Below, piece after piece: positions 26,279 to 35,151 of a stretch of 62,568 nt of DNA. The position numbers were made by a program, and so were the translations under genes. Origin of the DNA: Sphingobium sp. Cam5-1 (lineage in GTDB: Bacteria > Pseudomonadota > Alphaproteobacteria > Sphingomonadales > Sphingomonadaceae); the NCBI RefSeq assembly GCF_015693305.1, contig NZ_CP065142.1, positions 1 through 62,568 on the forward strand, written 5' to 3'. How positions within the stretch are numbered: the stretch's first letter is position 1; each line of letters begins with the position of its first letter. The notes beneath the pieces were generated by a model. The model saw only the letters and a program-made list of their open reading frames with translations. It did no database searches and had not been told where the DNA came from.

Positions 26279-26536
26279 TCAGTCGTTGTCCTCGCGCTCG
26301 CGCGAAATGATCTTGTAGTCCGCTGACAGCTTCAGATCGTACACGCCGTCCTTGCAACGGGCGTTGTCCACCTCGAATCCACCGTCGTCACGCTCGACCT
26401 TCGTCGGATTGGTGCAGCCAGCGGCGCGGATTGCCTTCATCACCGATGCGCGCTGCGCCTTGGTGGGCATGTCATTATCGGCAAAAGCAGGCGTCGCCAA
26501 CGCGATCGCGACCGTTGCCGCAAGCAGCATCTTCAT
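26279..26536 (-). CDS. Small periplasmic PepSY-like protein
   Basis: The 85-residue protein has a signal peptide (KMLLAATVAIALATPAFA) and a short PepSY-like domain (VMKAIRAAGCTNPTKVERDDGGFEVDNARCKDG, paraphrased by its two Cys about 20 residues apart and the acidic end). The Cys pair could form a disulfide. Role unknown. ATG 26536 puts the Lys residue just before the hydrophobic core. Confidence 0.78.
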   Translation of the reverse strand: MKMLLAATVAIALATPAFADNDMPTKAQRASVMKAIRAAGCTNPTKVERDDGGFEVDNARCKDGVYDLKLSADYKIISREREDND

Positions 26537-26639
26537 GAAAATTCTCCCGTTGCAGTTCCGGGCAAACGTCATTCTTTCGAGAGCGTTCCTGATCGATATC
26601 AGTATCGGTCAACACCGTGCGTTGGTGCAGCTGTTCGCA

Positions 26640-27032
26640 TCATCCCCAGCGCCGCGCGGCGAGAAGGGCGATTGCCAGGACCGTCAACGACAGCACGATG
26701 CTGGCAGCGGCATAAGCAATGGCAGAGCCGATCTCGCCGCGTTCCCATAACGTCACGATATCCAGCGAGAAGGTCGACCATGTCGTAAAGCCGCCGATCA
26801 GTCCGGTCGTCACGAACAGCCGCAGTTCGGGATCGTTGATGCTCCTTGCCGCGAACAGGCCGATCATCAGGCCCATCAACGCCGAGCCGACGACGTTGAT
26901 GACGAGCGTACCCCAGGGAAAGTTCGCACCCGTGAAACGCAGGGCAAGCAGACCAACCCCGTGGCGCAGCATTCCGCCGATGCCCGAGCCAAGGAACACG
27001 ACCAGGAAACCTGTCCAAAGAGGCATTGTCAT
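26640..27032 (-). CDS. crcB: Fluoride efflux channel CrcB (Fluc)
   Basis: This 130-residue, four-helix protein has the Fluc signatures GSGIGGMLRHGVG near residue 15-27, WGTLVINVVGSALMG near 40-54 and TTGLIGGFTTWSTFS near 75-89, containing the Asn, Phe and Thr/Ser residues of the fluoride path. Fluc channels work as antiparallel dimers that let fluoride leave the cell. It is the last gene of the long minus-strand operon and the strongest sign that the operon concerns fluoride. Confidence 0.95.
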   Translation of the reverse strand: MTMPLWTGFLVVFLGSGIGGMLRHGVGLLALRFTGANFPWGTLVINVVGSALMGLMIGLFAARSINDPELRLFVTTGLIGGFTTWSTFSLDIVTLWERGEIGSAIAYAAASIVLSLTVLAIALLAARRWG

Positions 27033-27081
27033 TCCGTTGCTTGCAGAGTGGCAAAGAAGCCGACGGAAGGCAGCGCGTCGG

Positions 27082-27894
27082 TCAGCCCGAGGCGAGCAAC
27101 CCGGCGACCACGAAGCCGAAGACGATCCGATACCACCCGAACGGCTCGAAACCGTGCCGACCGACGTAGCGGACGAGCCATCTTACGACCGCCATCGCGA
27201 CGACGAACGACACCACCAGCCCGACACCGATCGCCATCACGTCATCGACCCCGATGATGTCGCGGTTCTTATAGAGATCGAGCGTAGCGGCGCCGAACAT
27301 GGTCGGGATCGCCAGGAAGAACGAGAATTCCGTGGCCGCTCGACGCTCGACACCCAACGCAACGCCGCCCATGATGGTCGCGCCGGAGCGAGACACGCCG
27401 GGGATGAGCGAGAGAAGCTGGCAAAGCCCGATCCCGAGCGCGAGCGATGGCGACAGGTGTTCGACGTCGCCGGCAACGACCGCACGGCGCTTGGCCCACC
27501 GTTCGATCACGATGATCGCAATCCCGCCTGCAACAAGGCTGACGACCACGACATAGGGCGAAAACAGCACCTGTTTGATGAAGTCGTGTGCCAGTCCGCC
27601 GACGATGACGGACGGAATGAAGGCGATGAGGACGTTGCGCGAAAAGCGTCGTGCGCCGGCATCGCCCTTCAATCCGGTCACCACCAACCACAGCTTTGCG
27701 CGATAGAGCCAGCAGACTGCCAGAATCGCGCCGACTTGGATGACGACATCGACGATGCCCGCTTGCCGTCCCTCATAGCCGATCAGACGCTCGGTGAGGA
27801 TGAGGTGGCCCGTCGAGGAGACGGGAATGAACTCGGTCAGGCCCTCGACAATGCCGAGGACGACGGGTGCGACCAATGCGGTAGGATCGATCAT
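27082..27894 (-). CDS. uppP: Undecaprenyl-diphosphatase UppP (BacA)
   Basis: The 270-residue membrane protein has UppP motifs: EGLTEFIPVSSTGHLIL near 17-33 with the catalytic Glu residues and PGVSRSGATIMGG near 165-177 with the catalytic Arg/Ser. It dephosphorylates undecaprenyl diphosphate for cell-wall synthesis. As a plasmid copy it is presumably an extra to a chromosomal gene. It overlaps the enolase stop (ATGA). Confidence 0.95.
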   Translation of the reverse strand: MIDPTALVAPVVLGIVEGLTEFIPVSSTGHLILTERLIGYEGRQAGIVDVVIQVGAILAVCWLYRAKLWLVVTGLKGDAGARRFSRNVLIAFIPSVIVGGLAHDFIKQVLFSPYVVVVSLVAGGIAIIVIERWAKRRAVVAGDVEHLSPSLALGIGLCQLLSLIPGVSRSGATIMGGVALGVERRAATEFSFFLAIPTMFGAATLDLYKNRDIIGVDDVMAIGVGLVVSFVVAMAVVRWLVRYVGRHGFEPFGWYRIVFGFVVAGLLASG

Positions 27895-29192
27895 GCCCGC
27901 CTCTCGACGTAACGGGCAAACGGAGCCGCCATGCGGGCACGATCGCCCAGCTCCGCCTCGATCGCGATGAGGCGGTTATATTTGGCAAGCCGCTCGCCGC
28001 GACACGGGGCGCCCGACTTAATCTGGCCTGCACCCATCGCGACCGCAAAGTCGGCGATGAAGTCGTCTGCGGTTTCACCGGAGCGATGCGACACCATCGT
28101 CCCCCATCCCGCTTGCTGGCAGATGCGGACGGCCTCGATCGTCTCCGTCACCGTTCCGATCTGGTTCGGCTTGATGAGGGCGGCATTGGCAGCGTGTCGG
28201 GCGATGCCTTCACGGATGATGCGGGGGTTGGTGACGAACAGGTCGTCCCCGACGATCTGTATCCGATCGCCCTGGTCGGCGGTCTGATCGATGAACCCGG
28301 CCCAGTCTTCCTCGCCAAAGCCGTCTTCGATCGAGACGATCGGATAGGCATCGATCCAGCGCCCGTAGAGTGCGAGCAGTGCCGCCCGATCGAGCCGTCC
28401 GGTGCGCGACCGCGACAGGTGATAGCTCTCACCCTCGGCAAAGGACGATGCGGCGGGATCGAGCGCAATCGCGATATCGACCCCGGGGCGATACCCTGCA
28501 CGTTCGATGGCTGCGACGATCAGCTCGCAGGCGGCCTCGTTGCTGTCGAGCCGAGGCGCGAAGCCACCCTCGTCACCCACCGAGGTCGCAAGCCCGCGGT
28601 CGTGCAACAGGCTACGCAGGGCGGCATAGGTTTCCGCACCGTAGCGCACGGCTTCCGCGAAACCCGGCGCACCGTGCGGCACGATCATGAATTCCTGGAA
28701 GTCCAGGCTGCTGTCGGCATGTTTGCCGCCGTTCAGGACGTTCATGCAGGGCACCGGCAGGAGATAGTCATCGGCGTCGTTCAGGCTCCGGTAGAGTGGT
28801 CGCCCTTGTGCCAGCGCGGAGGCGCGCGCGACGGCAATGGAAACGCCCAGGATGGCGTTGCCACCGAGCCGGCCCTTGGTGTCGGTGCCGTCGAGTGCGA
28901 TCATCACATGATCGATGTCGGATTGCGCGCGGGCATCCAACCCCATGAGTGCATCTGCAATCTCGCCTTCGACATGAGCGGCAGCGCGCCGCACGCCCTT
29001 GCCGCCGTAACGGTTACGGTCGTCGTCGCGAAGTTCGACGGCTTCGTGCAGGCCGGTCGAAGCCCCGGACGGGACCGAGGCGGTTGCCGAGTTTCCGTCC
29101 GTCAGCGTCACCGTGACGGACAGGGTCGGATTGCCCCGGGAATCCAGGATTTCCAGGGCTTGGAGACGGGCGATCTGGCTGTCGATGGACAT
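27891..29192 (-). CDS. eno: Enolase, plasmid-borne copy
   Basis: The 433-residue protein is a complete enolase converting 2-phosphoglycerate to phosphoenolpyruvate. Catalytic and metal residues are kept: SGAST near 42, NGGKHADSSLDFQEFM with His and Glu, SVGDEGGFAP, the Mg ligands in ALDPAASSF, SIEDGFGEEDW and GDDLF, LIKPNQIGT with the catalytic Lys, SHRSGET and GQIKSGAP. Enolase is a classic target of fluoride (with Mg and phosphate), so an extra copy beside crcB suggests dosage or a less sensitive variant. ATG 29192 matches the normal N-terminus. Confidence 0.96.
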   Translation of the reverse strand: MSIDSQIARLQALEILDSRGNPTLSVTVTLTDGNSATASVPSGASTGLHEAVELRDDDRNRYGGKGVRRAAAHVEGEIADALMGLDARAQSDIDHVMIALDGTDTKGRLGGNAILGVSIAVARASALAQGRPLYRSLNDADDYLLPVPCMNVLNGGKHADSSLDFQEFMIVPHGAPGFAEAVRYGAETYAALRSLLHDRGLATSVGDEGGFAPRLDSNEAACELIVAAIERAGYRPGVDIAIALDPAASSFAEGESYHLSRSRTGRLDRAALLALYGRWIDAYPIVSIEDGFGEEDWAGFIDQTADQGDRIQIVGDDLFVTNPRIIREGIARHAANAALIKPNQIGTVTETIEAVRICQQAGWGTMVSHRSGETADDFIADFAVAMGAGQIKSGAPCRGERLAKYNRLIAIEAELGDRARMAAPFARYVERRA

Positions 29193-29205
29193 GGGAAATT
29201 TCCTG

Positions 29206-29835
29206 TCAGGAGATGATCGCGCGATCGAGGATCGCGGTCGTTGCGGCGAATTCGTAGAGGATGGCACCGGCGGTCGGGATGTCGAACGTCTCGACCCCGA
29301 CCGCATCGATGCCGTCGAGCGCCATGGCGAGTGCGCGCAGGCTGTTGCCGTGCGCCACGACCAGCGTGGCGCCGCCTTGCATAATGGCAGGCAGCATGAC
29401 GTGGATGTGGTAGGCGAGCACGCGCGCTGCCGTATCGCGCAGGCTCTCCCCGTCGGGCGGTGCATCGGCATAGGAGCGGCGCCAGCGCAGCACCTGTTCG
29501 ACGCCGTACCGATCTGCGGCTTCCGCCTTGTTCAGCCCTGTCAGCGCGCCGTAATCGCGTTCGTTGAGAGCCAGGTTTGCGATGACGGGAACGTCCTGAC
29601 TGCCGGTCACGGCCGTGACGATGGCAGTGGTGTCGGCGCACCTGCGTAGCGTCGACCGGAAGATGCGGGCGGGCCGAATGCCGCGGTCCAGCAACTGACG
29701 GGCAACGGCGTCGGCCTGTCCGCGCCCGTTTGCCGTCAATGCGGGATCGGCCGATCCGGTAAAGCGATTGGCGGCGTTGGCTTCGCTTTCTCCATGTCGA
29801 AGCAGGATCAGGCGCGCATGGGCAGCTCCGTTCAT
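29206..29835 (-). CDS. gpmA: 2,3-bisphosphoglycerate-dependent phosphoglycerate mutase
   Basis: The 209-residue protein belongs to the histidine-phosphatase superfamily: LLRHGESEANAANRFTG at 11-27, LNERDYGALTGLNKAE near 92, RRSYADAPPDGESL near 119 and the second His in VVAHGNSLRAL near 160. Together these are the dPGM pattern. It precedes enolase in glycolysis, and the two genes are adjacent with a 13-base gap. No frameshift is seen. Confidence 0.9.
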   Translation of the reverse strand: MNGAAHARLILLRHGESEANAANRFTGSADPALTANGRGQADAVARQLLDRGIRPARIFRSTLRRCADTTAIVTAVTGSQDVPVIANLALNERDYGALTGLNKAEAADRYGVEQVLRWRRSYADAPPDGESLRDTAARVLAYHIHVMLPAIMQGGATLVVAHGNSLRALAMALDGIDAVGVETFDIPTAGAILYEFAATTAILDRAIIS

Positions 29836-29838
29836 CGT

Positions 29839-30657
29839 TCAATGGGCCATCAGCAACGGGATTTCGGCTGCGGCGAGCAGATGCCGCGTGGTGCCGCCCA
29901 TGAACCATTCGACGAGCTGGTTGTGCCGGTAGGCGCCGGTCACCAGTAGATCGGCTCCGACAGCCTTGGCTTCCGCGACGAGCTGCGCACCCAGATTGTC
30001 ACCCTGTCGGGGGACGACATGAAGTTCGTGCGTCACGCACAGTTCGTCGAGCAGCGCCTCGAGCTTCAGCGCCGGATCGCCATCCTCGCCGATGCGGATC
30101 GCGGTGACCCGGCTTGCCACCCGCAACCATGGTGCCGCCTCCCTGATCGCATGGCGGGCCGTATCGCTGTCGCTGAGACCGACAGCCATATGGCTGAATG
30201 CGGTGACGGCACCGGGCTGCCAGTGCGGTGGTACGATCAGGACCGGTTTGTCGGTGGAAAAGAGGGCTGCGTGAATGGCATCGCCACTGTCCATGCTCTG
30301 TTCGCGCGCGACCACGATCAGCGCATCGACGTTCGCGGCCTCGCTCGTAACGACGGCTTCTTCCGTGCCGACGACCGACCGCCAGAATACCCGTGGCGTG
30401 TCCTCGCCTGCCCCGGCGTTCCACGCGACGAAGGCGGCATGGGCCGCATCGGCACGCTCCTGCGCGGTCCCTTCATCACGTTCGCGCATGCGCTGGAACT
30501 GGATTTCCTCATCGCTGGAGGCGTGAATCCTATCGGGATCGACGACGACGTTGAGTGCTTCGATCGAAGCGTCGCCCAATGCTTTTGCGGCAAGAACCGC
30601 CGCATCCAGACAGGCAGGCGCGCTGTCCGCGCCCACGATGACAGCAAGCAGCTTCAT
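29839..30657 (-). CDS. Tandem universal stress protein
   Basis: This 272-residue protein contains two Usp folds (about residues 1-150 and 150-272). The C-terminal half ends with the ATP-binding-type G-x2-G-x9-G(S/T) region near the TGAYRHNQLVEWFMGGTTRHLL segment. Usp genes are recurrent members of fluoride-tolerance gene sets. Biochemical role unknown. Coupled to the ABC gene by an ATGA overlap. Confidence 0.88.
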   Translation of the reverse strand: MKLLAVIVGADSAPACLDAAVLAAKALGDASIEALNVVVDPDRIHASSDEEIQFQRMRERDEGTAQERADAAHAAFVAWNAGAGEDTPRVFWRSVVGTEEAVVTSEAANVDALIVVAREQSMDSGDAIHAALFSTDKPVLIVPPHWQPGAVTAFSHMAVGLSDSDTARHAIREAAPWLRVASRVTAIRIGEDGDPALKLEALLDELCVTHELHVVPRQGDNLGAQLVAEAKAVGADLLVTGAYRHNQLVEWFMGGTTRHLLAAAEIPLLMAH

Positions 30658-31472
30658 GACATGATCTCCTGTGGCGAGGGATGAACGACTTTTGGATCAG
30701 CTATGCGCCCGGCCCGCGTCCGTGTGCCCAGCAGATAGTTGCGGAGCCACGGGTCCTGGCTGTGCTCCAGCTCACGGACGGGGGCGACGGCAAGGATCGT
30801 GCGATCCGACAGAACCGCGACACGGTCGCAGATGGTGTAGAGGGTATCGAGGTCGTGGGTCACGACCACCACGCTCAGGCCTAGTTCGCTTGCCAGACCA
30901 CCGATCAGGGCATCGATCTGTGCTGCCATGATCGGATCGAGACCGGCAGTCGGTTCGTCGAGGAGGATGAGATCCGGGTCGCGCACGATCGCCCGCGCCA
31001 CCCCCACACGCTTTTGCAACCCGCCGGAAAGCTCGGACGGGAACTTCCACAGCGCATCCTCGGGAAGTCCCGATGCGAGCGCCTTCATTCTTGCGACCGA
31101 CAGGATCAGCTCTTCCGGCAAACCGTGATGTTCGCGCAGCGGCATCGCGATGTTGTCCACAACGCTGAAATCGGAAAACAGTGCGTTGGCTTGAAAGAGC
31201 ACGCCCCAGCGCTGTTTGATCGCGGCCAGCGTCCGGTCGTCAGCCTGGTACAGATCGTCTCCGAACAGCCTGACGGTGCCCGCTTTCGGTGGCAGCAGGC
31301 CGATAATGCATCGAAGCAGAACCGATTTTCCCGATCCCGACGCGCCGACCAAGCCAAGAACCTCGCCACGCTTCATGACGAGGTCCACACCGTCGTGGAT
31401 GATCCGGCCGCTCAGTTCGGTCACAACGCCCTCAAGAATGAGCGGAGAGGCATCGTCATGCGTGTTCGTCAT
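30654..31472 (-). CDS. ABC transporter ATP-binding protein, MlaF-like
   Basis: The 272-residue ATPase has Walker A GASGSGKS near 43-50, the signature LSGGLQKRVGVARAI near 145 and Walker B LILLDEPTAGLDP near 168-180. It resembles MlaF/Ttg2A, the ATPase of phospholipid importers, but no MlaE permease or MlaD lies nearby; only a 70-residue two-helix protein precedes it. ATG 31472 overlaps that gene's stop. Confidence 0.9.
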   Translation of the reverse strand: MTNTHDDASPLILEGVVTELSGRIIHDGVDLVMKRGEVLGLVGASGSGKSVLLRCIIGLLPPKAGTVRLFGDDLYQADDRTLAAIKQRWGVLFQANALFSDFSVVDNIAMPLREHHGLPEELILSVARMKALASGLPEDALWKFPSELSGGLQKRVGVARAIVRDPDLILLDEPTAGLDPIMAAQIDALIGGLASELGLSVVVVTHDLDTLYTICDRVAVLSDRTILAVAPVRELEHSQDPWLRNYLLGTRTRAGRIADPKVVHPSPQEIMS

Positions 31473-31681
31473 GACCGGCCCACCCACCAACCGAACAGGC
31501 CGGTGACCGTCAGGAGGACGACCGTCGCCACCGCCCCGCTTCGCAGGGCCTCACGGGCTGCCCGCCCCTTGGGAAGCCGGTGCTGGCTATATTCGGCGTA
31601 AGTGATGATGCCGGCGCTGATCCCGCCCAGCGGTGCGAAGATGCCCCCTATCGCCCATGCGAGGAGGGCAGTCCGGTTCAT
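31469..31681 (-). CDS. Small two-helix membrane protein
   Basis: This 70-residue protein has two hydrophobic stretches (about 6-26 and 48-66) and ends in a positively charged residue and Ser. ATG 31681 overlaps the stop of the histidine-phosphatase fragment (ATGA), showing it belongs to the same operon; an alternative ATG at 31693 lies upstream. No family recognised. Confidence 0.7.
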   Translation of the reverse strand: MNRTALLAWAIGGIFAPLGGISAGIITYAEYSQHRLPKGRAAREALRSGAVATVVLLTVTGLFGWWVGRS

Positions 31682-31928
31682 GCCAGATTCCATCCGCGAA
31701 TGACCCGCTCGGCATCATTGTGCTCGTAACCGAGAATGCTGATGCTGGCGGTGTCGAGGATGAAGAGCGCACCGGCCGCGGCGGGAAGCCCCAGCCAGCG
31801 CGCAGCCAGCACCCGCAGGATATGGGCGCTGGAAAAGATCAGGATGTCGGACGTGGAGGCCCGCAGGCGTTCGACGACGCGATCCGCCCGCGCCGTGATG
31901 TCGTCAGGTGTTTCACCTTGCGGGCAGC
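31678..31928 (-). pseudogene. C-terminal part of a histidine phosphatase split by the IS6100 structure
   Basis: About 80 residues beginning [17 protein letters not shown] continue exactly from the N-terminal part at 47645-47980; the 8-base repeat CGGGCAGC is shared by both halves. The second catalytic His lies in [11 protein letters not shown]. The phosphatase substrate is unknown. It can no longer be made as one chain. Confidence 0.9.
31921..31928. repeat. Target-site duplication, left copy (CGGGCAGC)
   Basis: Identical to 47645-47652; immediately outside the left IS6100. An 8-bp duplication is the norm for the IS6 family. Confidence 0.93.
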
Positions 31929-32808
31929 GGCTCTGTTGCAAAAATCGTGAAGCTTGAGCATGCTTGGCGGAGATTGGACGGACGGAACGATGACGGATTT
32001 CAAGTGGCGCCATTTCCAGGGTGATGTGATCCTGTGGGCGGTGCGCTGGTATTGTCGCTATCCGATCAGCTATCGCGACCTTGAGGAAATGCTGGCGGAA
32101 CGCGGCATTTCGGTCGACCATACGACGATCTATCGCTGGGTCCAGTGCTACGCCCCGGAGATGGAGAAGCGGCTGCGCTGGTTCTGGCGGCGTGGCTTTG
32201 ATCCGAGCTGGCGCCTGGATGAAACCTACGTCAAGGTGCGGGGCAAGTGGACCTACCTGTACCGGGCAGTCGACAAGCGGGGCGACACGATCGATTTCTA
32301 CCTGTCGCCGACCCGCAGCGCCAAGGCAGCGAAGCGGTTCCTGGGCAAGGCCCTGCGAGGCCTGAAGCACTGGGAAAAGCCTGCCACGCTCAATACCGAC
32401 AAAGCGCCGAGCTATGGTGCAGCGATCACCGAATTGAAGCGCGAAGGAAAGCTGGACCGGGAGACGGCCCACCGGCAGGTGAAGTATCTCAATAACGTGA
32501 TCGAGGCCGATCACGGAAAGCTCAAGATACTGATCAAGCCGGTGCGCGGTTTCAAATCGATCCCCACGGCCTATGCCACGATCAAGGGATTCGAAGTCAT
32601 GCGAGCCCTGCGCAAAGGACAGGCTCGCCCCTGGTGCCTGCAGCCCGGCATCAGGGGCGAGGTGCGCCTTGTGGAGAGAGCTTTTGGCATTGGGCCCTCG
32701 GCGCTGACGGAGGCCATGGGCATGCTCAACCACCATTTCGCAGCAGCCGCCTGATCGGCGCAGAGCGACAGCCTACCTCTGACTGCCGCCAATCTTTGCA
32801 ACAGAGCC
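31929..32808 (+). mobile_element. IS6100, left copy
   Basis: 880 bp starting GGCTCTGTTGCAAA and ending TTTGCAACAGAGCC, the known length and ends of IS6100 (IS6 family). Identical in its transposase to the right copy. Confidence 0.96.
31960..32754 (+). CDS. IS6100 transposase
   Basis: This 264-residue IS6-family transposase has an N-terminal helix-turn-helix (about 20-60) and a DDE core: [12 protein letters not shown] with the first Asp, [10 protein letters not shown] with the second and [12 protein letters not shown] with the Glu. It performs replicative transposition, producing cointegrates. ATG 31960 is used; the TTG two codons upstream is an alternative. Confidence 0.96.
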   Translation: MLGGDWTDGTMTDFKWRHFQGDVILWAVRWYCRYPISYRDLEEMLAERGISVDHTTIYRWVQCYAPEMEKRLRWFWRRGFDPSWRLDETYVKVRGKWTYLYRAVDKRGDTIDFYLSPTRSAKAAKRFLGKALRGLKHWEKPATLNTDKAPSYGAAITELKREGKLDRETAHRQVKYLNNVIEADHGKLKILIKPVRGFKSIPTAYATIKGFEVMRALRKGQARPWCLQPGIRGEVRLVERAFGIGPSALTEAMGMLNHHFAAAA

Positions 32809-33065
32809 CTTCGGGCGGCATGCTGGTGTTCAACATCTTCGGCTCGCTGGCCCAATTCGAGCGTGACCTGATCCGTGAACGCACTCATGCCGGCCTCAAG
32901 GCCGCACGCGAGCGGGGCAACAAGGGTGGTCGCCGGCCTGTCGTTACCCCCGACAAACTACGTAAAGCGCGGGCGCATATCGCAGCGGGCCTCACTGTTC
33001 GTGAGGCGGCGGCCCGGCTCAAGATCGGCAAAACCGCCCTATACAAGGCTCTGGAAAACGCGTGA
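32809..33065 (+). pseudogene. Serine resolvase/invertase fragment (C-terminal half)
   Basis: About 84 residues match the end of a resolvase catalytic domain (GGMLVFNIFGSLAQFERDL, then RTHAGLKAARERG) plus the DNA-binding helix-turn-helix. The N-terminal half with the catalytic Ser is missing, having been removed at the IS6100 boundary. Its TGA overlaps the GTG start of the next gene. Confidence 0.88.
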
Positions 33066-33847
33066 AACCGCTGGCGATCAAGAACTCGTGGGTGCTGGTC
33101 ACAGGGGCTTCGACCGGTTTGGGCAGAGCGTCCGCCCTCCGCTTGGCGGCATCGTACCAGGCCAAGCCCCTGATTGTTGGACGAAGGCTCGACAACTTGC
33201 GGGAGCTACAGACCGAAATTGACGAGCGGTTCAATGTGCCGTGCGAGATTATAGTGGCTGATCAACGTGAAATCGAGGGCAGGGAGAAAATCGCGGCTAA
33301 GGTTGCAGAATTGCAAGTAACAGCCGCTTTGTTGGTTGCCGGAATGACGAGCGTTGGTTCATTTGATGCAGGCCGTGCCGACACTTATGCCGAGGTAATT
33401 GAAACAAACATACTCGGTTTCACGGATTTGCTGGCTCGCCTGATTGCGATTTTCAGGGAGCAGCCGTTTGAATCCTCAGTAATCGCCGTGTCGAGCCTGG
33501 CGGGCGAAACATCCGTGCCCTTCCAAGCGGTCTACGGCGCGTCGAAAGCCTATGTGAGCACCCTCATGCGAGCGCTTTCCGTGGAGCTTGCCGGGACGGG
33601 AGTGGGTGTTGGGTCTTTTGCACCCGGTGGAATCGACACAGACATGGCTGCCCTCAGCGATTTGAAGTGGGGGAGGTTGGGTTTGATGGACGTTGACCGG
33701 TGCGCGGCCCATGCAGTCCACGCTCTGGTTTATCGGCAATCCTTCGCCATACCGGGGATGGGCAACCAGCTCACATATTTGGCGAGCAGGGTTCTACCTC
33801 GATCGTTGGTCAATCGGATTGCCGCCCTCCCATATCGGCGCCCGTAG
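33062..33847 (+). CDS. Short-chain dehydrogenase/reductase (SDR)
   Basis: The 261-residue protein has a Rossmann fold with VTGASTGLGRA near 13-23 (nucleotide binding), the catalytic Ser in SSLAGE near 143 and Y-x3-K in VYGASKAY near 155. It is an NAD(P)-dependent oxidoreductase of unknown substrate. GTG 33062 overlaps the resolvase fragment. A lower G+C look than its neighbours suggests separate acquisition. Confidence 0.9.
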   Translation: MKPLAIKNSWVLVTGASTGLGRASALRLAASYQAKPLIVGRRLDNLRELQTEIDERFNVPCEIIVADQREIEGREKIAAKVAELQVTAALLVAGMTSVGSFDAGRADTYAEVIETNILGFTDLLARLIAIFREQPFESSVIAVSSLAGETSVPFQAVYGASKAYVSTLMRALSVELAGTGVGVGSFAPGGIDTDMAALSDLKWGRLGLMDVDRCAAHAVHALVYRQSFAIPGMGNQLTYLASRVLPRSLVNRIAALPYRRP

Positions 33848-33936
33848 GGCGGCACCACATAAAAGGGGCAGGAAAGCCTGCGAATAGCATCTGCTGGCAT
33901 CGTACCGGATTTGTTCGCCCTTAGCGTGCAGATACG

Positions 33937-35124
33937 TCACTTTCGTGTAGTCACCCCCTTAAGCAGGCGGACTAAATCGTCGGCGGTGAGATCGGGCAAC
34001 GCGCCACGGTCAAACGCGCGTTGGATCATCGCGCGGTAGATCGGGCCGACCGAAGCAGGATGGAGAGCGCCCTCCCCCACATCATACTCGACCCGGGCTG
34101 GCACCGCGGGCTTGGGCAAGGTTTTGCGCAGATCCCACGCCTCGCGACTTGAGATGCTGTCGATACGGCGGCCCTTCACCGCCGGGCGCGCCTTGTAGCG
34201 CCGGACCTGCACGCGCCGGAACAGAGGCCCATGTTCGATCCCCGCGGCATCGCGCCATGCCGCGATCGCCGATACGGTGCGCGGGCTGAGATAGGCGGTC
34301 GCCCCCTCCCCTTCCTGGTCGCCCTTGTGGCGCAGGATCTGCAGCAGGCGCGCAGCAGGATCGATTGCCTCTTCGATATGCTCGATCGCGACCGCCACGA
34401 GCTCCGAGGCGCGCAGGCCGGTGTCGTAAGCAGTGGAGAGAAGGGCGCGGTCCCTGAGACCCGTCAAATTGTCGCCACAGGCCTCCAGGAGCGCCCTGAT
34501 GTTGAGGCCGCGGGGTTTGTCCCGCTCGACGTCCTTGACCGGCCCCTTGAAGCGCAGCGGCCGCGCCTGGGCCTGCGCCGTCCCCTTCTCCCGCCGGATC
34601 GCGCGCAGCCGCAGCTTGACCAGCTCGGCCTGGGTCGGGTCCTTGAGGTCGAGTAGCTGATGGATCTTGGCGATCGACGCCTTGTAGCGGCCGAGCGAGG
34701 CGGGCTTGGCCCCCTGCCCCGCGCGCGCGTCGAGATAGTCGGCGACGAGCTCGGGCGTCGCCGGCAACGCGATCCGGTTCGTTCGGCGACACCACAGATC
34801 AAACGCCTCGAGGTCGGATTTGAGCGCGCGGACCGAGTGCGGTGAGCTCGCAGCCTGATAGGCGGCGATCAGCGCCTCGTTGATGACGATGCGCTCGCCG
34901 GCGCGCATCTGCGTCGCGGTCCAGGCGATCTCGGGGATCGTAGCGGCCGACACGGTGACATGCGCACCGGCCTGAAGGGCAAAATCGCCGCTTTCAGGAC
35001 TTTCCTGCTCGTCTGTCCCGCTCGCCTCCATCGCCTCCTCGTAGCGCACCTTATAAAGAGGCGTCAAATATGGACATGTGATAACTGCAATTATCGTATG
35101 TCCGTATTTAAGGAACAACAGCAC
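33937..35124 (-). pseudogene. Tyrosine recombinase lacking its catalytic C-terminus
   Basis: The 395-residue frame has an N-terminal SAM-like core-binding region (about 85-190) and part of the catalytic domain with the first Arg (DTGLRASELVAV near 240) and a Lys-containing beta-hairpin. It ends at LKGVTTRK, just where the H-x-x-R box and the Tyr nucleophile should follow. It should be unable to recombine DNA. The break lies next to the SDR gene. Confidence 0.8.
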
Positions 35125-35151
35125 GGTAGACGGTAGGGCTACTTTAGGGAT

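Noticed and set aside
23229..27081. Fluoride riboswitch near nhaA or crcB
   Set aside because: Some GATG and GTTCGCC pieces occur before nhaA, but I could not fold them into the crcB motif. A covariance search would decide.
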